Of a DNA stretch of 64,000 nt, positions 53,882 to 63,346 are shown one piece after another. Source of the DNA: Geothrix oryzae (GTDB lineage: Bacteria > Acidobacteriota > Holophagae > Holophagales > Holophagaceae). The stretch's first letter is position 1, and each line of letters begins with the position of its first letter. Under the pieces are notes generated by a model, which was not told the origin of the DNA, ran no database searches, and was given only the letters and a program-made list of their open reading frames with translations. A program made the position numbers and the translations under genes. The stretch lies in contig NZ_AP027079.1 in assembly GCF_030295385.1 (NCBI RefSeq), positions 124,001 to 188,000 on the forward strand, given 5' to 3'.

Positions 53882-53924
53882 GGCACACGCTCCATTCAAG
53901 ATTGAGTTGAGACGCCCAGCCTGG

Positions 53925-55232
53925 TCACAGGTAGCCGAGCTTCCGGGCCTGCTCGATGAGCTCGGCGCGGAAGTCCGGGTGGGCGATGCTGATGAGCTCC
54001 TGGGTCCGCTCGCGCACGGTCCGGCCGCGCAGCCGCGCCACGCCATGCTCGGTGACGACATGGTCCACATGGGAGCGGTGCAGGGTCACGGCCGAGCCCA
54101 GGGGCAGCGTCGGGGTGATGGTGGAGACGGTGCCGTTCTTGGCGGTGCTGTAGCAGGCGATGATGCTCTTGCCCAGGCCATCGAAGCCGGCCACCGCCCC
54201 CTGAGCCGTGTCGGACTGGCCGCCGGTGCCCGAGTACTGGCTGGTGCCGATGGATTCGCTGGCCACCTGCCCCGTGAAATCCACCGAGATGCAGGTGTTG
54301 ACCGAGACCATCCTGGAGTTCTGCGCGACGATGGCGGGATTGTTCACCCAGCTGCCGCGCTGGAACTCCACGGCCACATTGTCGTCCAGCCAGTCGTAGA
54401 ACTTCCGCGAGCCCATGGCGAAGGTCGTAAGGAACTTTCCCGGCTTCAGCGCCTTCCGGGCGTTCGTGATGACGCCCATCTGGTAGAGCTCCATCATCGA
54501 ATCCACAAGCATCTCGGTGTGGACGCCGAGGTCCTTCTTGCCCTTGAGGGCGAGGGCCGCGGCGTTGGGGATGCCGCCGATACCCAGCTGGAGGGTGGAG
54601 CCGTCCTCCACGAGGTCCGCGATGTAGGCGCCGATTTGGAGGTCGGTCGCGTTGGGTACGGGAGCGGGCAGGGAGGGAACTTCCTGGTCGTGCTCGACGA
54701 AGTAGTCCACCTCGGATACATGGACCTGGGTGTCGCCGAAGGTCCGCGGAAGGCGCGGGTTCACCTCGAGGACGACCAGGCGGGCGTGGTCCATGATGTC
54801 CTTCTCGTAGGTGATGCCCAGCGAGAGGGAGACGAAGCCGTGCTTGTCCGGCGGCGTGCAGGTGCCGAAGAAGATGTCGGGCCGGTGGGCATGGATGCGA
54901 TCCGTGGCCGCGCGGTGGAGCATGTTCGGCACATAGGTCACGGTGCCCGTACCGGCCTTGAGGGCGGCGCGGGAGCCCGGCGCGTGGAACCAAGAGGCCA
55001 GCTCAAAGTGGCCCTGCATCTCCTTCTTCATGTAGAAGTCGTATTCCTTGAGGGTCAGCACCGAGAACACGCGGACATTCCGCACACGGTCCCCGACGAT
55101 GTGGAAGCGCGACATGCAGCCCTGGGGCTCCGAGGCGCACTGGGCGACGATCACATCGTTGTCGCTCTGAATGTGGGAGACGGCCTCGTCGATGGTGATC
55201 CGCTTGCTGCGGTAGATATCCTGGGCATTCAT
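53925..55232 (-). CDS. Acetyl-CoA hydrolase/4-hydroxybutyrate-type CoA-transferase
   Basis: 435 residues, family length. FFGTCTPPDKHGFVSLSLG and LQLGIGGIPNAAALALKGKKDLGVHTEMLVDS carry the CoA-binding GIGGIP and the catalytic Glu240 in HTEM; HVDHVVTEHGVARLRGRT is the C-terminal signature. It moves CoA between acetyl-CoA (or another donor) and a carboxylic acid, activating the imported acid. AGGAG six bases upstream supports ATG 55232. It lies between an alpha/beta hydrolase and a FabH-like gene. Confidence 0.92.
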   Translation of the reverse strand: MNAQDIYRSKRITIDEAVSHIQSDNDVIVAQCASEPQGCMSRFHIVGDRVRNVRVFSVLTLKEYDFYMKKEMQGHFELASWFHAPGSRAALKAGTGTVTYVPNMLHRAATDRIHAHRPDIFFGTCTPPDKHGFVSLSLGITYEKDIMDHARLVVLEVNPRLPRTFGDTQVHVSEVDYFVEHDQEVPSLPAPVPNATDLQIGAYIADLVEDGSTLQLGIGGIPNAAALALKGKKDLGVHTEMLVDSMMELYQMGVITNARKALKPGKFLTTFAMGSRKFYDWLDDNVAVEFQRGSWVNNPAIVAQNSRMVSVNTCISVDFTGQVASESIGTSQYSGTGGQSDTAQGAVAGFDGLGKSIIACYSTAKNGTVSTITPTLPLGSAVTLHRSHVDHVVTEHGVARLRGRTVRERTQELISIAHPDFRAELIEQARKLGYL

Positions 55233-55270
55233 GGCAACTCCTGAAAGATACCTGGGGCTTCCCGGTGCGC

Positions 55271-56068
55271 TCACGCGGCGTGCTTGGCCAGGAAGCCGAG
55301 AATGAGGGTGTTGACCTCTGCCGCCCGCTCCACGACGACGACATGGCCGGCCCCTGCGATCAGGTGGAACTCGGCTCCGGGAATGGCCCGGTGCATGATC
55401 TCCCCGTACTTCCGGGGCTTGAGGAGATCGAGCTCCGCCGAAACGATGCAGGTGGGCACCTGGATGCGGTGCAGATCCGAAGTGATGTTGAACTTCTGGA
55501 AACTCTCGATGAGGCGTACGGCGGCGGGCAGGTCGAGGGCGGCGTACCGGGCCTCGGCCAGGGGGACCAAGTCGGGGCGCTCCGTCAGGAAGGCTTCGGA
55601 GTAGACATCGGCGTAGATGAGTCGGAAGAAGGCCTGTCCGTCGCCGAGCTGGGCCGCCAGCCGCCACCGCTCCACCATGGCCGCGCACAGCGCATCACTG
55701 TGGGAAACCGAGGCGATGATCACCAGGCTGCGGCAGCGCTCCGGATGCCGGAGGCCCATGAGCAGGTTCAGCTCGCCGCCGTAGGAGGTGCCGACCATGT
55801 GGGCCGGGCCGAGCTTCAGGGCATCCATCAGGGCCGCCAGGTCCGCGGCGTGCAGCTCCAGGGAATACTCGCCCTCGGGGTGCCCGCTTTTGCCCTGGCC
55901 TCGCATGTCGTAGGCCAGCACCCGGTACCGTCGGGCCAGCTCGGGCAGCTGGAATCCCCAGGCGGCCGTGCTCATGAAGATGCCGTTGTTGAGCACGAGG
56001 AGCTCGCCGGATTCGGGACCGTGGAATTCGTAGTGGAGATCAACGCCGTTGGCGCGCAGGTGGGGCAT
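55271..56068 (-). CDS. Alpha/beta hydrolase, enol-lactonase-like
   Basis: 265 residues, no signal peptide. MPHLRANGVDLHYEFHGP at the N terminus, YDMRGQGKSGHPEGEYSLE, nucleophile in GTSYGGELNLLMGL, the acid in SAELDLLKPRKY and histidine in GAGHVVVVE. The arrangement resembles 3-oxoadipate enol-lactonase and related C-C hydrolases (PcaD/BphD-like), but the substrate is open. It follows livM by 36 bp in the same direction and is clearly part of the transport operon. Confidence 0.87.
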   Translation of the reverse strand: MPHLRANGVDLHYEFHGPESGELLVLNNGIFMSTAAWGFQLPELARRYRVLAYDMRGQGKSGHPEGEYSLELHAADLAALMDALKLGPAHMVGTSYGGELNLLMGLRHPERCRSLVIIASVSHSDALCAAMVERWRLAAQLGDGQAFFRLIYADVYSEAFLTERPDLVPLAEARYAALDLPAAVRLIESFQKFNITSDLHRIQVPTCIVSAELDLLKPRKYGEIMHRAIPGAEFHLIAGAGHVVVVERAAEVNTLILGFLAKHAA

Positions 56069-56104
56069 GGTGGATCACCTCCCGGAGATCCGAAATGTCG
56101 GGAA

Positions 56105-57178
56105 TCAGGCCTTGGCGCGGGCCTTGGCCCGGAGCTTCCCGACGATGCCGGTGGGGAAGCGGTAGACACTCAGGACGAAGAGGATGCCGAGCCAGAGCAG
56201 CCAACGGTCGGGGTGGAGGAGGTCTCGCACCAGGGGCACCTTGCTCATCCCCTCGCTGGCCAGCTTCATCAGATCCTGCAGGTAGTTCTGCACGATGATG
56301 AACAGCGTGGCCCCCACCACCGAGCCGTAGAGGGTGCCCATGCCGCCGATCACCACCATGAGCAGGATGTCGATCATGATCTCGAAAGAGAGCGAGGTGT
56401 CGGGGCCGTTGTAGCGCAGCCAGAGGGCCAGCAGGGCGCCCGCCAGGGTGGCGAAGCAGGCGGAAAGGACATTCGAATAGGTGCGGTACACCACGGTCCG
56501 GTAGCCCAGGGCCTCCGCCCGGAAGGCATTCTCGCGGATCGCCTGCAGCACGCGGCCGAAGGGCGAGTTGACGATGCGGAGCATGAGGAGGAAGAGCACC
56601 AGCATGACGGCCACCAGCAGGTAGAAGGCGATCAGGCGCCCGTCCAGGGATACGCCCAGGAAGGGGTGCTCCGAGAGGGAGAAGCCCGGCGACAGCAACT
56701 CCGGGACTTTGAAGGTGAGTCCGTCTTCGCCCCCGGTGAAGTCCGATAGCTGGGAGGCGAAGGTCTGAAAGGCCGTCGCCACGGCCAAGGTGATCATGGC
56801 GTAGAACATGGCCTTCACCCGCAGGCTGAACAGGCCGATCAGCAGGGACAGCACGAGCGAGAGGAGGAGGGCTGCGGCCACACCCACCGCCACGCCGGTC
56901 CAGGTGGGCCCCATGCGGTTCAGGGCGATGGCGACACCGTAGGCGCCGATGCCGAAGAACATGGTGTGGGCGAAGGAGACGATGCCGGTGTAGCCCAGCA
57001 GCAGGTCGAAGCTCGACACCAGGACGATGAAGATGCAGATCTTGGCGGCGACATTCAGGGCCTTGGCCCCGGGAAAGGCGAAGGGGGTGAGCAGGAGCCC
57101 GGCCAGGATGGCCAGCAGGAGCACCGCGAGCACGCGGCTGCGGGGCAGGTCACCGGAAAGCAGACGGCTGAAGATCAT
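56105..57178 (-). CDS. livM: Branched-chain-type ABC transporter permease (LivM)
   Basis: 357 residues, many transmembrane helices. The LivM family pattern is visible: LLLGYTGIVSFAHTMFFGIGAYGVA, PFGRVLQAIRENAFRAEALGYR and IGGMGTLYGSVVGATLFI. It pairs with LivH in the inner membrane to import an amino acid or other small acid. The start overlaps the livH stop (ATGA). Confidence 0.93.
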   Translation of the reverse strand: MIFSRLLSGDLPRSRVLAVLLLAILAGLLLTPFAFPGAKALNVAAKICIFIVLVSSFDLLLGYTGIVSFAHTMFFGIGAYGVAIALNRMGPTWTGVAVGVAAALLLSLVLSLLIGLFSLRVKAMFYAMITLAVATAFQTFASQLSDFTGGEDGLTFKVPELLSPGFSLSEHPFLGVSLDGRLIAFYLLVAVMLVLFLLMLRIVNSPFGRVLQAIRENAFRAEALGYRTVVYRTYSNVLSACFATLAGALLALWLRYNGPDTSLSFEIMIDILLMVVIGGMGTLYGSVVGATLFIIVQNYLQDLMKLASEGMSKVPLVRDLLHPDRWLLWLGILFVLSVYRFPTGIVGKLRAKARAKA

Positions 57179-58197
57179 CGCTTCCCCACCGGATAGAGCC
57201 CCTCAGGTCGCCACATCAGGACGATCACCATCAGGAGGATGTTGGAGAAGAGGGCCACCTTGGGGGCGAGGAAGCCGGCGTAGTTCGCCATCAGGCCCAC
57301 CAGCAGGGAGCCGATGAAGCATCCGCCCACGGAGCCCATGCCGCCGATGATGATGACGATGAAGAGCAGCACATTGATCTGGCCGCCCATCTCGGGCGTG
57401 ACGGTCTGCTGGTAGAGGCCCCACATGACGCCGCCCAGGCCCGCCAGGGCGGACCCCGCCACGAAGACGCCGATGAACAGCCGGCCGATGCGGTAGCCCA
57501 GGCTCTCCACCATCTCGCGGTCCTGCACGCCGGCCCGGATCAGGAGGCCGACCTTGGTGCGGCTGAGCACCCAGAACATCACGGCGAACACGCAGAGGCC
57601 GATGACCACGGAGATCAGCCGGTACTTCTCCACGGCCGCCTCGCCGAACAGCAGGGAGCCGCGGAAGGCCACCGGCAGGGGCAGCGGGATGGCCTGCGCC
57701 CCCCAGATGACCTTGATCAGCTCGACGCCGACAATCATCCCGCCCATGGTGATCATGATCTGTTTCAGGGGCTGGCCGTAGACCGGCCGGATGATCAGCC
57801 GCTCGAAGGCGAGACCCACGCCCCCGGCCACCGCCATGGCTGCGGCCATGGCCGGCAGCACGGCCAGGAGGTTGCGGGCCAGGGATTCGCTCTCGGTCCA
57901 GCCGGTCATGCGGCCCAGGACCGAGGTGGCGAGGAAGGCCCCGAGGGTGATGAACACGCCGTGGCCGAAGTTGAGCACATCCATGAGGCCGAAGACCAGG
58001 GTCAGGCCCGAGGCGATGATGAAGATGATCATGCCCATGGCCAGGCCGGCGAAGGTGAGCGTGACCCAGGTGGAGAAGGATCCGGTGAGCGGGATGGCTA
58101 CGAGGGCCAGCACGGGGAGCAGCAGCAGCGGGATCCGGTCCGGACGCACCGTCGGCAGCGCGTCCAGGGCCAGGGTTGAGGGGGTGACAGCGTTCAT
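57175..58197 (-). CDS. livH: Branched-chain-type ABC transporter permease (LivH)
   Basis: 340 residues from ATG 58197, which has GAGGAA seven bases upstream; the frame is open to 58293 without permease similarity. SGLTLVFGLMDVLNFGHGVFITLGAF is the LivH signature, with GIRAGVQDREMVESLGYRIG-type EAA region (LIRAGVQDREMVESLGYR) and IIGGMGSVGGCFIGSLLVG. It forms the transport channel with LivM. Confidence 0.92.
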   Translation of the reverse strand: MNAVTPSTLALDALPTVRPDRIPLLLLPVLALVAIPLTGSFSTWVTLTFAGLAMGMIIFIIASGLTLVFGLMDVLNFGHGVFITLGAFLATSVLGRMTGWTESESLARNLLAVLPAMAAAMAVAGGVGLAFERLIIRPVYGQPLKQIMITMGGMIVGVELIKVIWGAQAIPLPLPVAFRGSLLFGEAAVEKYRLISVVIGLCVFAVMFWVLSRTKVGLLIRAGVQDREMVESLGYRIGRLFIGVFVAGSALAGLGGVMWGLYQQTVTPEMGGQINVLLFIVIIIGGMGSVGGCFIGSLLVGLMANYAGFLAPKVALFSNILLMVIVLMWRPEGLYPVGKR

Positions 58198-58210
58198 CGG
58201 CGGTTCCTCA

Positions 58211-58948
58211 TCACTGATGGGCCGCGAGGGAGAGGCCCAGCAGGCGCTGCTGCAGGCCCTCGTCCCCGGCGAGGTCGGCCATGGTGCCCGCATGCACGAT
58301 GCGGCCGCCGTCCATCACGGCCACCTTGTCTCCAAGCTGGCGGGCGAAATTGAAGTTCTGCTCCACGAGCAGGATGGTGGTGTCGGTCTGCTTGAGCTCG
58401 CGGAAGGCCGCGATCATGTTCTGGATGATGGCCGGCGCCAGGCCCTTGCTGGGCTCGTCGATCAGCAGGAGCTGGCGCGGCTCGATGATGGCCCGGGCCA
58501 CCGCCAGCATCTGCTTCTGGCCGCCGGAGAGCAGCCCGGCAGGGTGCTGCCAGAAGCGCTTCAGGGCCGGGAACAGGCCGAAGACCCGGTCCAGGCAAGC
58601 GGTGTCGATGTCCTCGACGCGCTTGGCGCCCCGGGCGGCGAGGAGCATGTTCTCGCGCACGGTCAGGTCGCCGAAGATCCCCATGTTCTCGGGGACATAG
58701 GCGATGCCCCGATGCGCGATCTCCGGCGTGCTGAGGGCGCCGATCTCCGCGCCGTCGAAGCGGATGGCTCCGGAGGAGGCGGGCCAGAGGCCCATGATGG
58801 TGCGCAGGGTGGTGGTCTTGCCGGCGCCGTTGCGGCCCAGCAGGACCGTGAGCTCCCCGCGGGCGACCTGGAGGTCCACCCCGTGCAGGATGTGGTAGGC
58901 GCCGATGTGGGTGTGCACTCCGTCGAGCTGCAGCAGGGGTGCGCTCAT
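58211..58948 (-). CDS. livF: Branched-chain-type ABC transporter ATP-binding protein (LivF)
   Basis: 245 residues. Walker A LGRNGAGKTTTLR, signature LLSGGQKQMLAVARA, Walker B LLLIDEPSKGLAP and switch histidine region TILLVEQNFNFA are the LivF pattern, including YVPENMGIFGDLTVRENM. One of the two ATPases of the transporter. The start overlaps the livG stop by four bases. Confidence 0.93.
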   Translation of the reverse strand: MSAPLLQLDGVHTHIGAYHILHGVDLQVARGELTVLLGRNGAGKTTTLRTIMGLWPASSGAIRFDGAEIGALSTPEIAHRGIAYVPENMGIFGDLTVRENMLLAARGAKRVEDIDTACLDRVFGLFPALKRFWQHPAGLLSGGQKQMLAVARAIIEPRQLLLIDEPSKGLAPAIIQNMIAAFRELKQTDTTILLVEQNFNFARQLGDKVAVMDGGRIVHAGTMADLAGDEGLQQRLLGLSLAAHQ

Positions 58949-59700
58949 TTCGCCACCTCGATTCCCAGGTAGGCTTCCTGGACGATGGGCGAGGCGATCA
59001 CCTCGGCGGGCTCTCCATCGGCCACCAGGGCCCCGTTGTGGAGCACGATGATTCGGTCGGCCAGCTCCCGCACCACATCCATCTTGTGCTCGACCAGCAG
59101 GATGGTTTTGTCCCGCCGGGCCTTGAGCGAACGGATCAGGTCAAGGATCACCGGCACTTCGTCCACGCTCATGCCTGCCGTGGGCTCGTCGAACATGAAG
59201 ATGTCGGGTTCGAGAGCCATGAGGATGGCCACCTCCAGCTTGCGCTGATCGCCGTGGGGCAGGGCGGCCGCGGCAAGGTCCCGCTTGGCCGTGAGGGCCA
59301 CGGTCTCAAGCACCTCCTCGGCGCGGCCGGTGAGCTCGCGGTGGCTGCTCCAGATGCTCCAGAGGTTGAGGCCCACCCCGGCCCGCGACTGGACGGCGAG
59401 GCGGATGTTTTCCAGGACGGTCAGATTCGGGAAGAGGTTGGTCAGCTGGAAGGCCCGGCCGATGCCGCGGCGGCTGCGCTGCGGGGCGGAACAGCCGCTG
59501 ATGTCCTCACCATGGAGGAGCACGCGGCCGGCGGTGGCCCTGAGCTGTCCTGAGATCAGGTTGAAGTAGGTGGTCTTGCCCGCGCCGTTGGGGCCGACGA
59601 TGGCGGTCAGCGTGCCAGGCGCGAAGGCGCAGGACACGGCGCTGACGGCCACATGGCCACCGAAGCGGATCGTGAGGTCTTGCGTTTCCAGGGCGAACAT
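58945..59700 (-). CDS. livG: Branched-chain-type ABC transporter ATP-binding protein (LivG)
   Basis: 251 residues from ATG 59700 (MFALETQDLTIRFGGH); longer readings upstream have no family support. Walker A VGPNGAGKTTYFNLISG, the LivG insertion with GIGRAFQLTNLFPNLTVLENI, Walker B EPDIFMFDEPTAGMS, and ILLVEHKMDVV. In place of the usual LSYGQQR signature it has AAALPHGDQRKLEVAILMAL, a normal LivG variant. It partners LivF. Confidence 0.93.
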   Translation of the reverse strand: MFALETQDLTIRFGGHVAVSAVSCAFAPGTLTAIVGPNGAGKTTYFNLISGQLRATAGRVLLHGEDISGCSAPQRSRRGIGRAFQLTNLFPNLTVLENIRLAVQSRAGVGLNLWSIWSSHRELTGRAEEVLETVALTAKRDLAAAALPHGDQRKLEVAILMALEPDIFMFDEPTAGMSVDEVPVILDLIRSLKARRDKTILLVEHKMDVVRELADRIIVLHNGALVADGEPAEVIASPIVQEAYLGIEVAK

Positions 59701-59785
59701 GAGGGTCACTCGAAAGGGGGCGGAGGTCGGGGAAGGCGGCCGGGTCCGGCCGCGCCCCGAAGGACGCGACCGGACCCGGAGGGCT

Positions 59786-60967
59786 TCAGCGCTTGTTGGT
59801 GATCGGGATCTGCATGTCCTCGGCCTTGATCTCACGCACCAGCTCAGGCACGGCCCAGGCGACCTTGGGATCGACCTTGATCTTGAAGTGGTACATGGTC
59901 TGCATGGCCTGATGGTCTTCCTTGCGGAAGGTCATCTTGCCCTTGGGGGTCTCGAAGGACATGCCTTCCATGGTGGCGATGAGCTTCTCAGTGCTGGCAT
60001 CGCCCTTGGTCTTCTTGAGGGCTTCCACCACCGCGAGCCCGGCCGACATGCCACCGGCCGTGAAGAAGTCCGGCGGCGCGTTGAAGCGCTTGAAGTGCTC
60101 TTTCACCAGCCATTCGTTGATCTTGTTCTTGGGGATCTCGTAGTAGTAGTAGGCGGAGCCCTCCAGGCCGGGGAAGGCCTTGTAGGCCGCCAGCGCTGGC
60201 AGGATGTTGCCGCCGGTGGCGATCTCGATGCCGAAGCGCTTGGGATTCAGATCGGCGATCTTGAAGGGATTGCCGCCGCCGGCCCAGTTGATGAAGATGA
60301 TCTTGCGGCCAGGCAGGTTCTTCAGCTTGTCGAAGAGCCGCTGAGCTCCGGCGGTGAAGTCGGTGGTGGTGGCGGGCAGGTACTCCTCGTGCACGAGCTT
60401 GGCCTGCTTGAGGGCGCCCCGGAAGGCCTTCACGAAGTCCTTGCCGAAGGCGTAGTCCTGGGCCAGGGTGGCGATGTTCACGCCGGCCTTGTCCAGGGCC
60501 ACGGCATTGGAGATGGCGTCCTGGGACGAGTTGCGACCCGTGCGGAAGATGAAGCGGTTCCACTTGTCGCCGGTGATGGAATCGGCCACGGCCGGCTCCA
60601 CCAGCAGGATCCGCTTGTATTCCTCGGCCACGGGCAGCATCGCCAGGGCGGCACCCGAGCTGGTGGGGCCCACGGCCAGGGCGACCTTGTCATCGGCATA
60701 GGCCGAGGCCAGCTGGGACTTGGCCACATCCGGCTTGCCCTGGGTGTCCTTCTCGACGACTACCAGTTTGTGGCCGTTGACCATCATCGTGCCGCCGGTG
60801 GCGTACTCCAGGCCCATCATCAGGCCGGCGTGGGTCTGCTTGGCGTAGGCTTCCAGCACGCCCGTCTTATCGTAGACATGGGCGATCTTGATGTCCTGGG
60901 CCACGGCGAGTCCTGTGCCCAGAACCGCCGCGGCGAGGCCGCTCATGAGGGTTCGTCTGAGTTGCAT
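59786..60967 (-). CDS. Branched-chain amino acid-type ABC transporter substrate-binding protein
   Basis: 393 residues with signal peptide QLRRTLMSGLAAAVLGTGLAVAQ. Type I periplasmic-binding fold: DIKIAHVYDKTGVLEAYAKQ, GLEYATGGTMMVNGHKLVVV, VGPTSSGAALAMLPVAEEYKR and DYAFGKDFVKAFRGALKQA. It captures the imported substrate for LivHMFG. Sequences of this look are common in Betaproteobacteria, which, together with the downstream porin type, hints at transfer. 85 bp separate it from livG. Confidence 0.9.
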   Translation of the reverse strand: MQLRRTLMSGLAAAVLGTGLAVAQDIKIAHVYDKTGVLEAYAKQTHAGLMMGLEYATGGTMMVNGHKLVVVEKDTQGKPDVAKSQLASAYADDKVALAVGPTSSGAALAMLPVAEEYKRILLVEPAVADSITGDKWNRFIFRTGRNSSQDAISNAVALDKAGVNIATLAQDYAFGKDFVKAFRGALKQAKLVHEEYLPATTTDFTAGAQRLFDKLKNLPGRKIIFINWAGGGNPFKIADLNPKRFGIEIATGGNILPALAAYKAFPGLEGSAYYYYEIPKNKINEWLVKEHFKRFNAPPDFFTAGGMSAGLAVVEALKKTKGDASTEKLIATMEGMSFETPKGKMTFRKEDHQAMQTMYHFKIKVDPKVAWAVPELVREIKAEDMQIPITNKR

Positions 60968-61084
60968 GGTGTCTCCTTGGGTTTCGGTGAAGCGGGACGC
61001 CAGCCCCCCCGGGGTCCAGCGTCCCTTGATCCAGCTTGGGGGCGGTAGGATGCCTGGGCAAAGCCCCGGTCACCCTCCTCCAGG

Positions 61085-62380
61085 CTAGAACCAGTAGTTG
61101 ATGTTGAAGCCGATCTGGCGCCAGTTCTCGCCGGTCACGGAGTTGGTCGTGCCGCCGAGCGAGGAGCCGGAGAGGAAGGGCGTGTAGTGGGCCTTGGCCT
61201 CGTTCTTGATCGCGGTGTAGAAGACACCGATGAACGCCCGCTTGGTCATGGCGTAGTCGTAGCCGAGGTTCAACTGCGTCGCGCCCGTGTCCGCGCGGGA
61301 GGAGGTGTCGCCGGCCTTGGAGTAGGTCAGGTAGACCGCGTGATCGCCCCAGCCGTAGGAGATGGGAACCTCAAAGACGGAGCGCTTGGCGGCCTCGGAG
61401 GTCGCGACGGTGCCGATCACGGCGTTGTCGATGGAGGTGTTGTCGTAGACGACGCCCACCTTCAGGTTGATGGGGAACTTGTAGGACACGCCGGCGCGAA
61501 CAGCCTGGAGATCCTGGGGTCCGGCGTACCCGGCGGCGGTCACCCCGCCATTGACCTTCTTGTCCAGGTAGCTCAGAGAGGCCGAGATGGGGCCCTTGTT
61601 GTAGCGGGCACCTGCGTAGATGGTGCCACCGGCATTGTAGGCCCGCGTGAGGTAGCCGGCGGTGCCGGGGACGGCGGTCGGTGCGTTGACCGTGTACTTG
61701 AGCTCATCCCCATCGGGGTTCTTGCTGTAGGCCAGGGAGAAATCGAAGCCGCTGTAGTTGATGGAATTGAAGCGGATCACATTCCTGGAGCGGGTGTTGC
61801 CCAGGGTGAAGCTGCTGCCCACGGCGGCGCCCGTGGTCTTGTTGATGGGGGTGACCTGGTCGAGCATGTTGAAGGTGCCCAGGCCGTTGTCATCCCAAAT
61901 CCGGTAGCTCTCGCCGGGAGCCTCGAGGGAGGGGGCCAGGTAGCCGACGGAAATGGTATCGGTGTAGTAGAGGGTGGACTTGCCGAACATGAGCGATCCG
62001 TAGGGGGAGGAGATGCCGCCCCAGGTGTCGCCATCCGCCCAACCCGTGATGTTGCCGCTGTAGAGGGTGGTGCCGGGGAAAGCCGGGTCCACGGGGCGCA
62101 CATCAGCCTGGAAGCGGCTCTCGATGCGGAAGATCACATTCCAGCCGTCCGTGATCTTGGAGGTGCTGCTGATGATGACGCGGGAGGTGTTGTCATCCAG
62201 GCGCAGTTCCTTGCCCATGCCAGGGCGCGCCGTGTTGGTGACCTCGCTCTGCTTCACTCCGACGGCGAGCAGGCCCGAGAGCGTGATGTTGGTTCCGGCA
62301 CCCACCTGGAGACCCTGGCCCCAGCTGGGCAAGGCCGCGAAGGCCGAAGCGGCTGCAACGACAGCGAAACGAATGTTCAT
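61085..62380 (-). CDS. Gram-negative porin (Burkholderia/Neisseria-type, Porin_4-like)
   Basis: 431 residues. Signal peptide NIRFAVVAAASAFAALPSWGQ, then a beta-barrel with GTNITLSGLLAVGVKQSEV at the start, repeated amphipathic strands (WNVIFRIESRFQADV, YGSLMFGKSTLYYTDT, FDFSLAYSKNPDGDELKY), eyelet-type loops, and the C-terminal NINYWF ending in phenylalanine as required for BAM assembly. It is a general or substrate-specific porin. Its position ahead of the ABC transporter suggests it brings the substrate across the outer membrane. Confidence 0.88.
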   Translation of the reverse strand: MNIRFAVVAAASAFAALPSWGQGLQVGAGTNITLSGLLAVGVKQSEVTNTARPGMGKELRLDDNTSRVIISSTSKITDGWNVIFRIESRFQADVRPVDPAFPGTTLYSGNITGWADGDTWGGISSPYGSLMFGKSTLYYTDTISVGYLAPSLEAPGESYRIWDDNGLGTFNMLDQVTPINKTTGAAVGSSFTLGNTRSRNVIRFNSINYSGFDFSLAYSKNPDGDELKYTVNAPTAVPGTAGYLTRAYNAGGTIYAGARYNKGPISASLSYLDKKVNGGVTAAGYAGPQDLQAVRAGVSYKFPINLKVGVVYDNTSIDNAVIGTVATSEAAKRSVFEVPISYGWGDHAVYLTYSKAGDTSSRADTGATQLNLGYDYAMTKRAFIGVFYTAIKNEAKAHYTPFLSGSSLGGTTNSVTGENWRQIGFNINYWF

Positions 62381-62514
62381 GACCTGTCCTTTATGTGAGT
62401 GATGGAAGGGGCGCTTGGCCCACGATCCAAGGGGTTAGGGAGGAAGAAAAGGGGAGAGTTGCGGGGTGACGGGTCTGGCTGAAGTCCGGCACCTGCTCGA
62501 GGGCAGGGAGATGC

Positions 62515-63309
62515 TTACTTGGCGATCCCCTTCGGGTAGCAGAGGCCGCCGGTGATCTCGATGGTGGTGGCATTCAAGGCCTGGTTCTCGACGCAGTAGC
62601 CGATGAGGGAGGCGATCTCCTCGGGGGCCACCAGGCGGCCGAGGTGCACATCCTCGAGGATCGCCTTCAGGGCATCCTGGTTCATGCCCGTGAGCATGGG
62701 CGTGGCGGTGTAGCCGGGGGCGATGGCCACGCAGCGGATGTTGCGGATCCCGCGCATGAGGAACTCGCCCACGATGATCTTGGGCATCAGGGCATCCGCG
62801 ACCTTGGCCGAGGAGTAGTTGAGCTGGCCGACCTGACCCGCCTTGTTCACGGAGGAGATCGGCACCAGCAGGCCCTCCCAGCCGCCGTTCACCATGGCCT
62901 CGGCGGCGTCCCGCATGGTGAGGAAGGTGCCCGTGAGGTTGGTGTCGATGACGGCCTGCCACTTGGCGAGGTCCAGCTTCTTGGAGACCTGGCCCGTCTC
63001 CTTGTCCAGGCTGAGCATCGTCCCGTCCCGGATGATGCCGGCGCAGGAGACGGCGATGTTGAGCTTCCCGAAGGCCTCGATCGTGCCCTTGATGTACCGG
63101 GCGGTGTCGGCCTCGCTGGTCACGTTGGCCTGGATGCCGATGGCCTCGCCGCCCATCTCTTTGATGTCCTTGACCACGCGGTCGATGTTCTTCTGCGCCA
63201 TGTCGACCACGGCGACCTGGGCGCCCTGCTTGGCGAGGTGCTTCACCACCGCCTCGCCGATGCCGTTGCCGCCGCCCGTCACGAGGGCCACGCTGCCTTT
63301 GATGTCCAT
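62515..63309 (-). CDS. Short-chain dehydrogenase/reductase (3-hydroxyacyl-CoA dehydrogenase-like)
   Basis: 264 residues. Cofactor motif TGGGNGIGEA (residues 11-20), VDMAQKNIDRV, NVTSEADT, SCAGII, catalytic Ser in VPISSVNKAGQVG, and Tyr-x3-Lys in NYSSAKVA. AIAPGYTATPML is the classical SDR loop. It is similar in build to 3-hydroxyacyl-CoA or acetoacetyl-CoA dehydrogenases. The insertion before the active site (DGTMLSLDKETGQVSKKLDLAKW) is slightly longer than usual. Start 63309 has AAGGA upstream. It lies between a 105-residue orphan gene and the porin. Confidence 0.9.
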   Translation of the reverse strand: MDIKGSVALVTGGGNGIGEAVVKHLAKQGAQVAVVDMAQKNIDRVVKDIKEMGGEAIGIQANVTSEADTARYIKGTIEAFGKLNIAVSCAGIIRDGTMLSLDKETGQVSKKLDLAKWQAVIDTNLTGTFLTMRDAAEAMVNGGWEGLLVPISSVNKAGQVGQLNYSSAKVADALMPKIIVGEFLMRGIRNIRCVAIAPGYTATPMLTGMNQDALKAILEDVHLGRLVAPEEIASLIGYCVENQALNATTIEITGGLCYPKGIAK

Positions 63310-63346
63310 GTGAATCGTCCTTATGAATGGAGGGAATGGAGCCGGA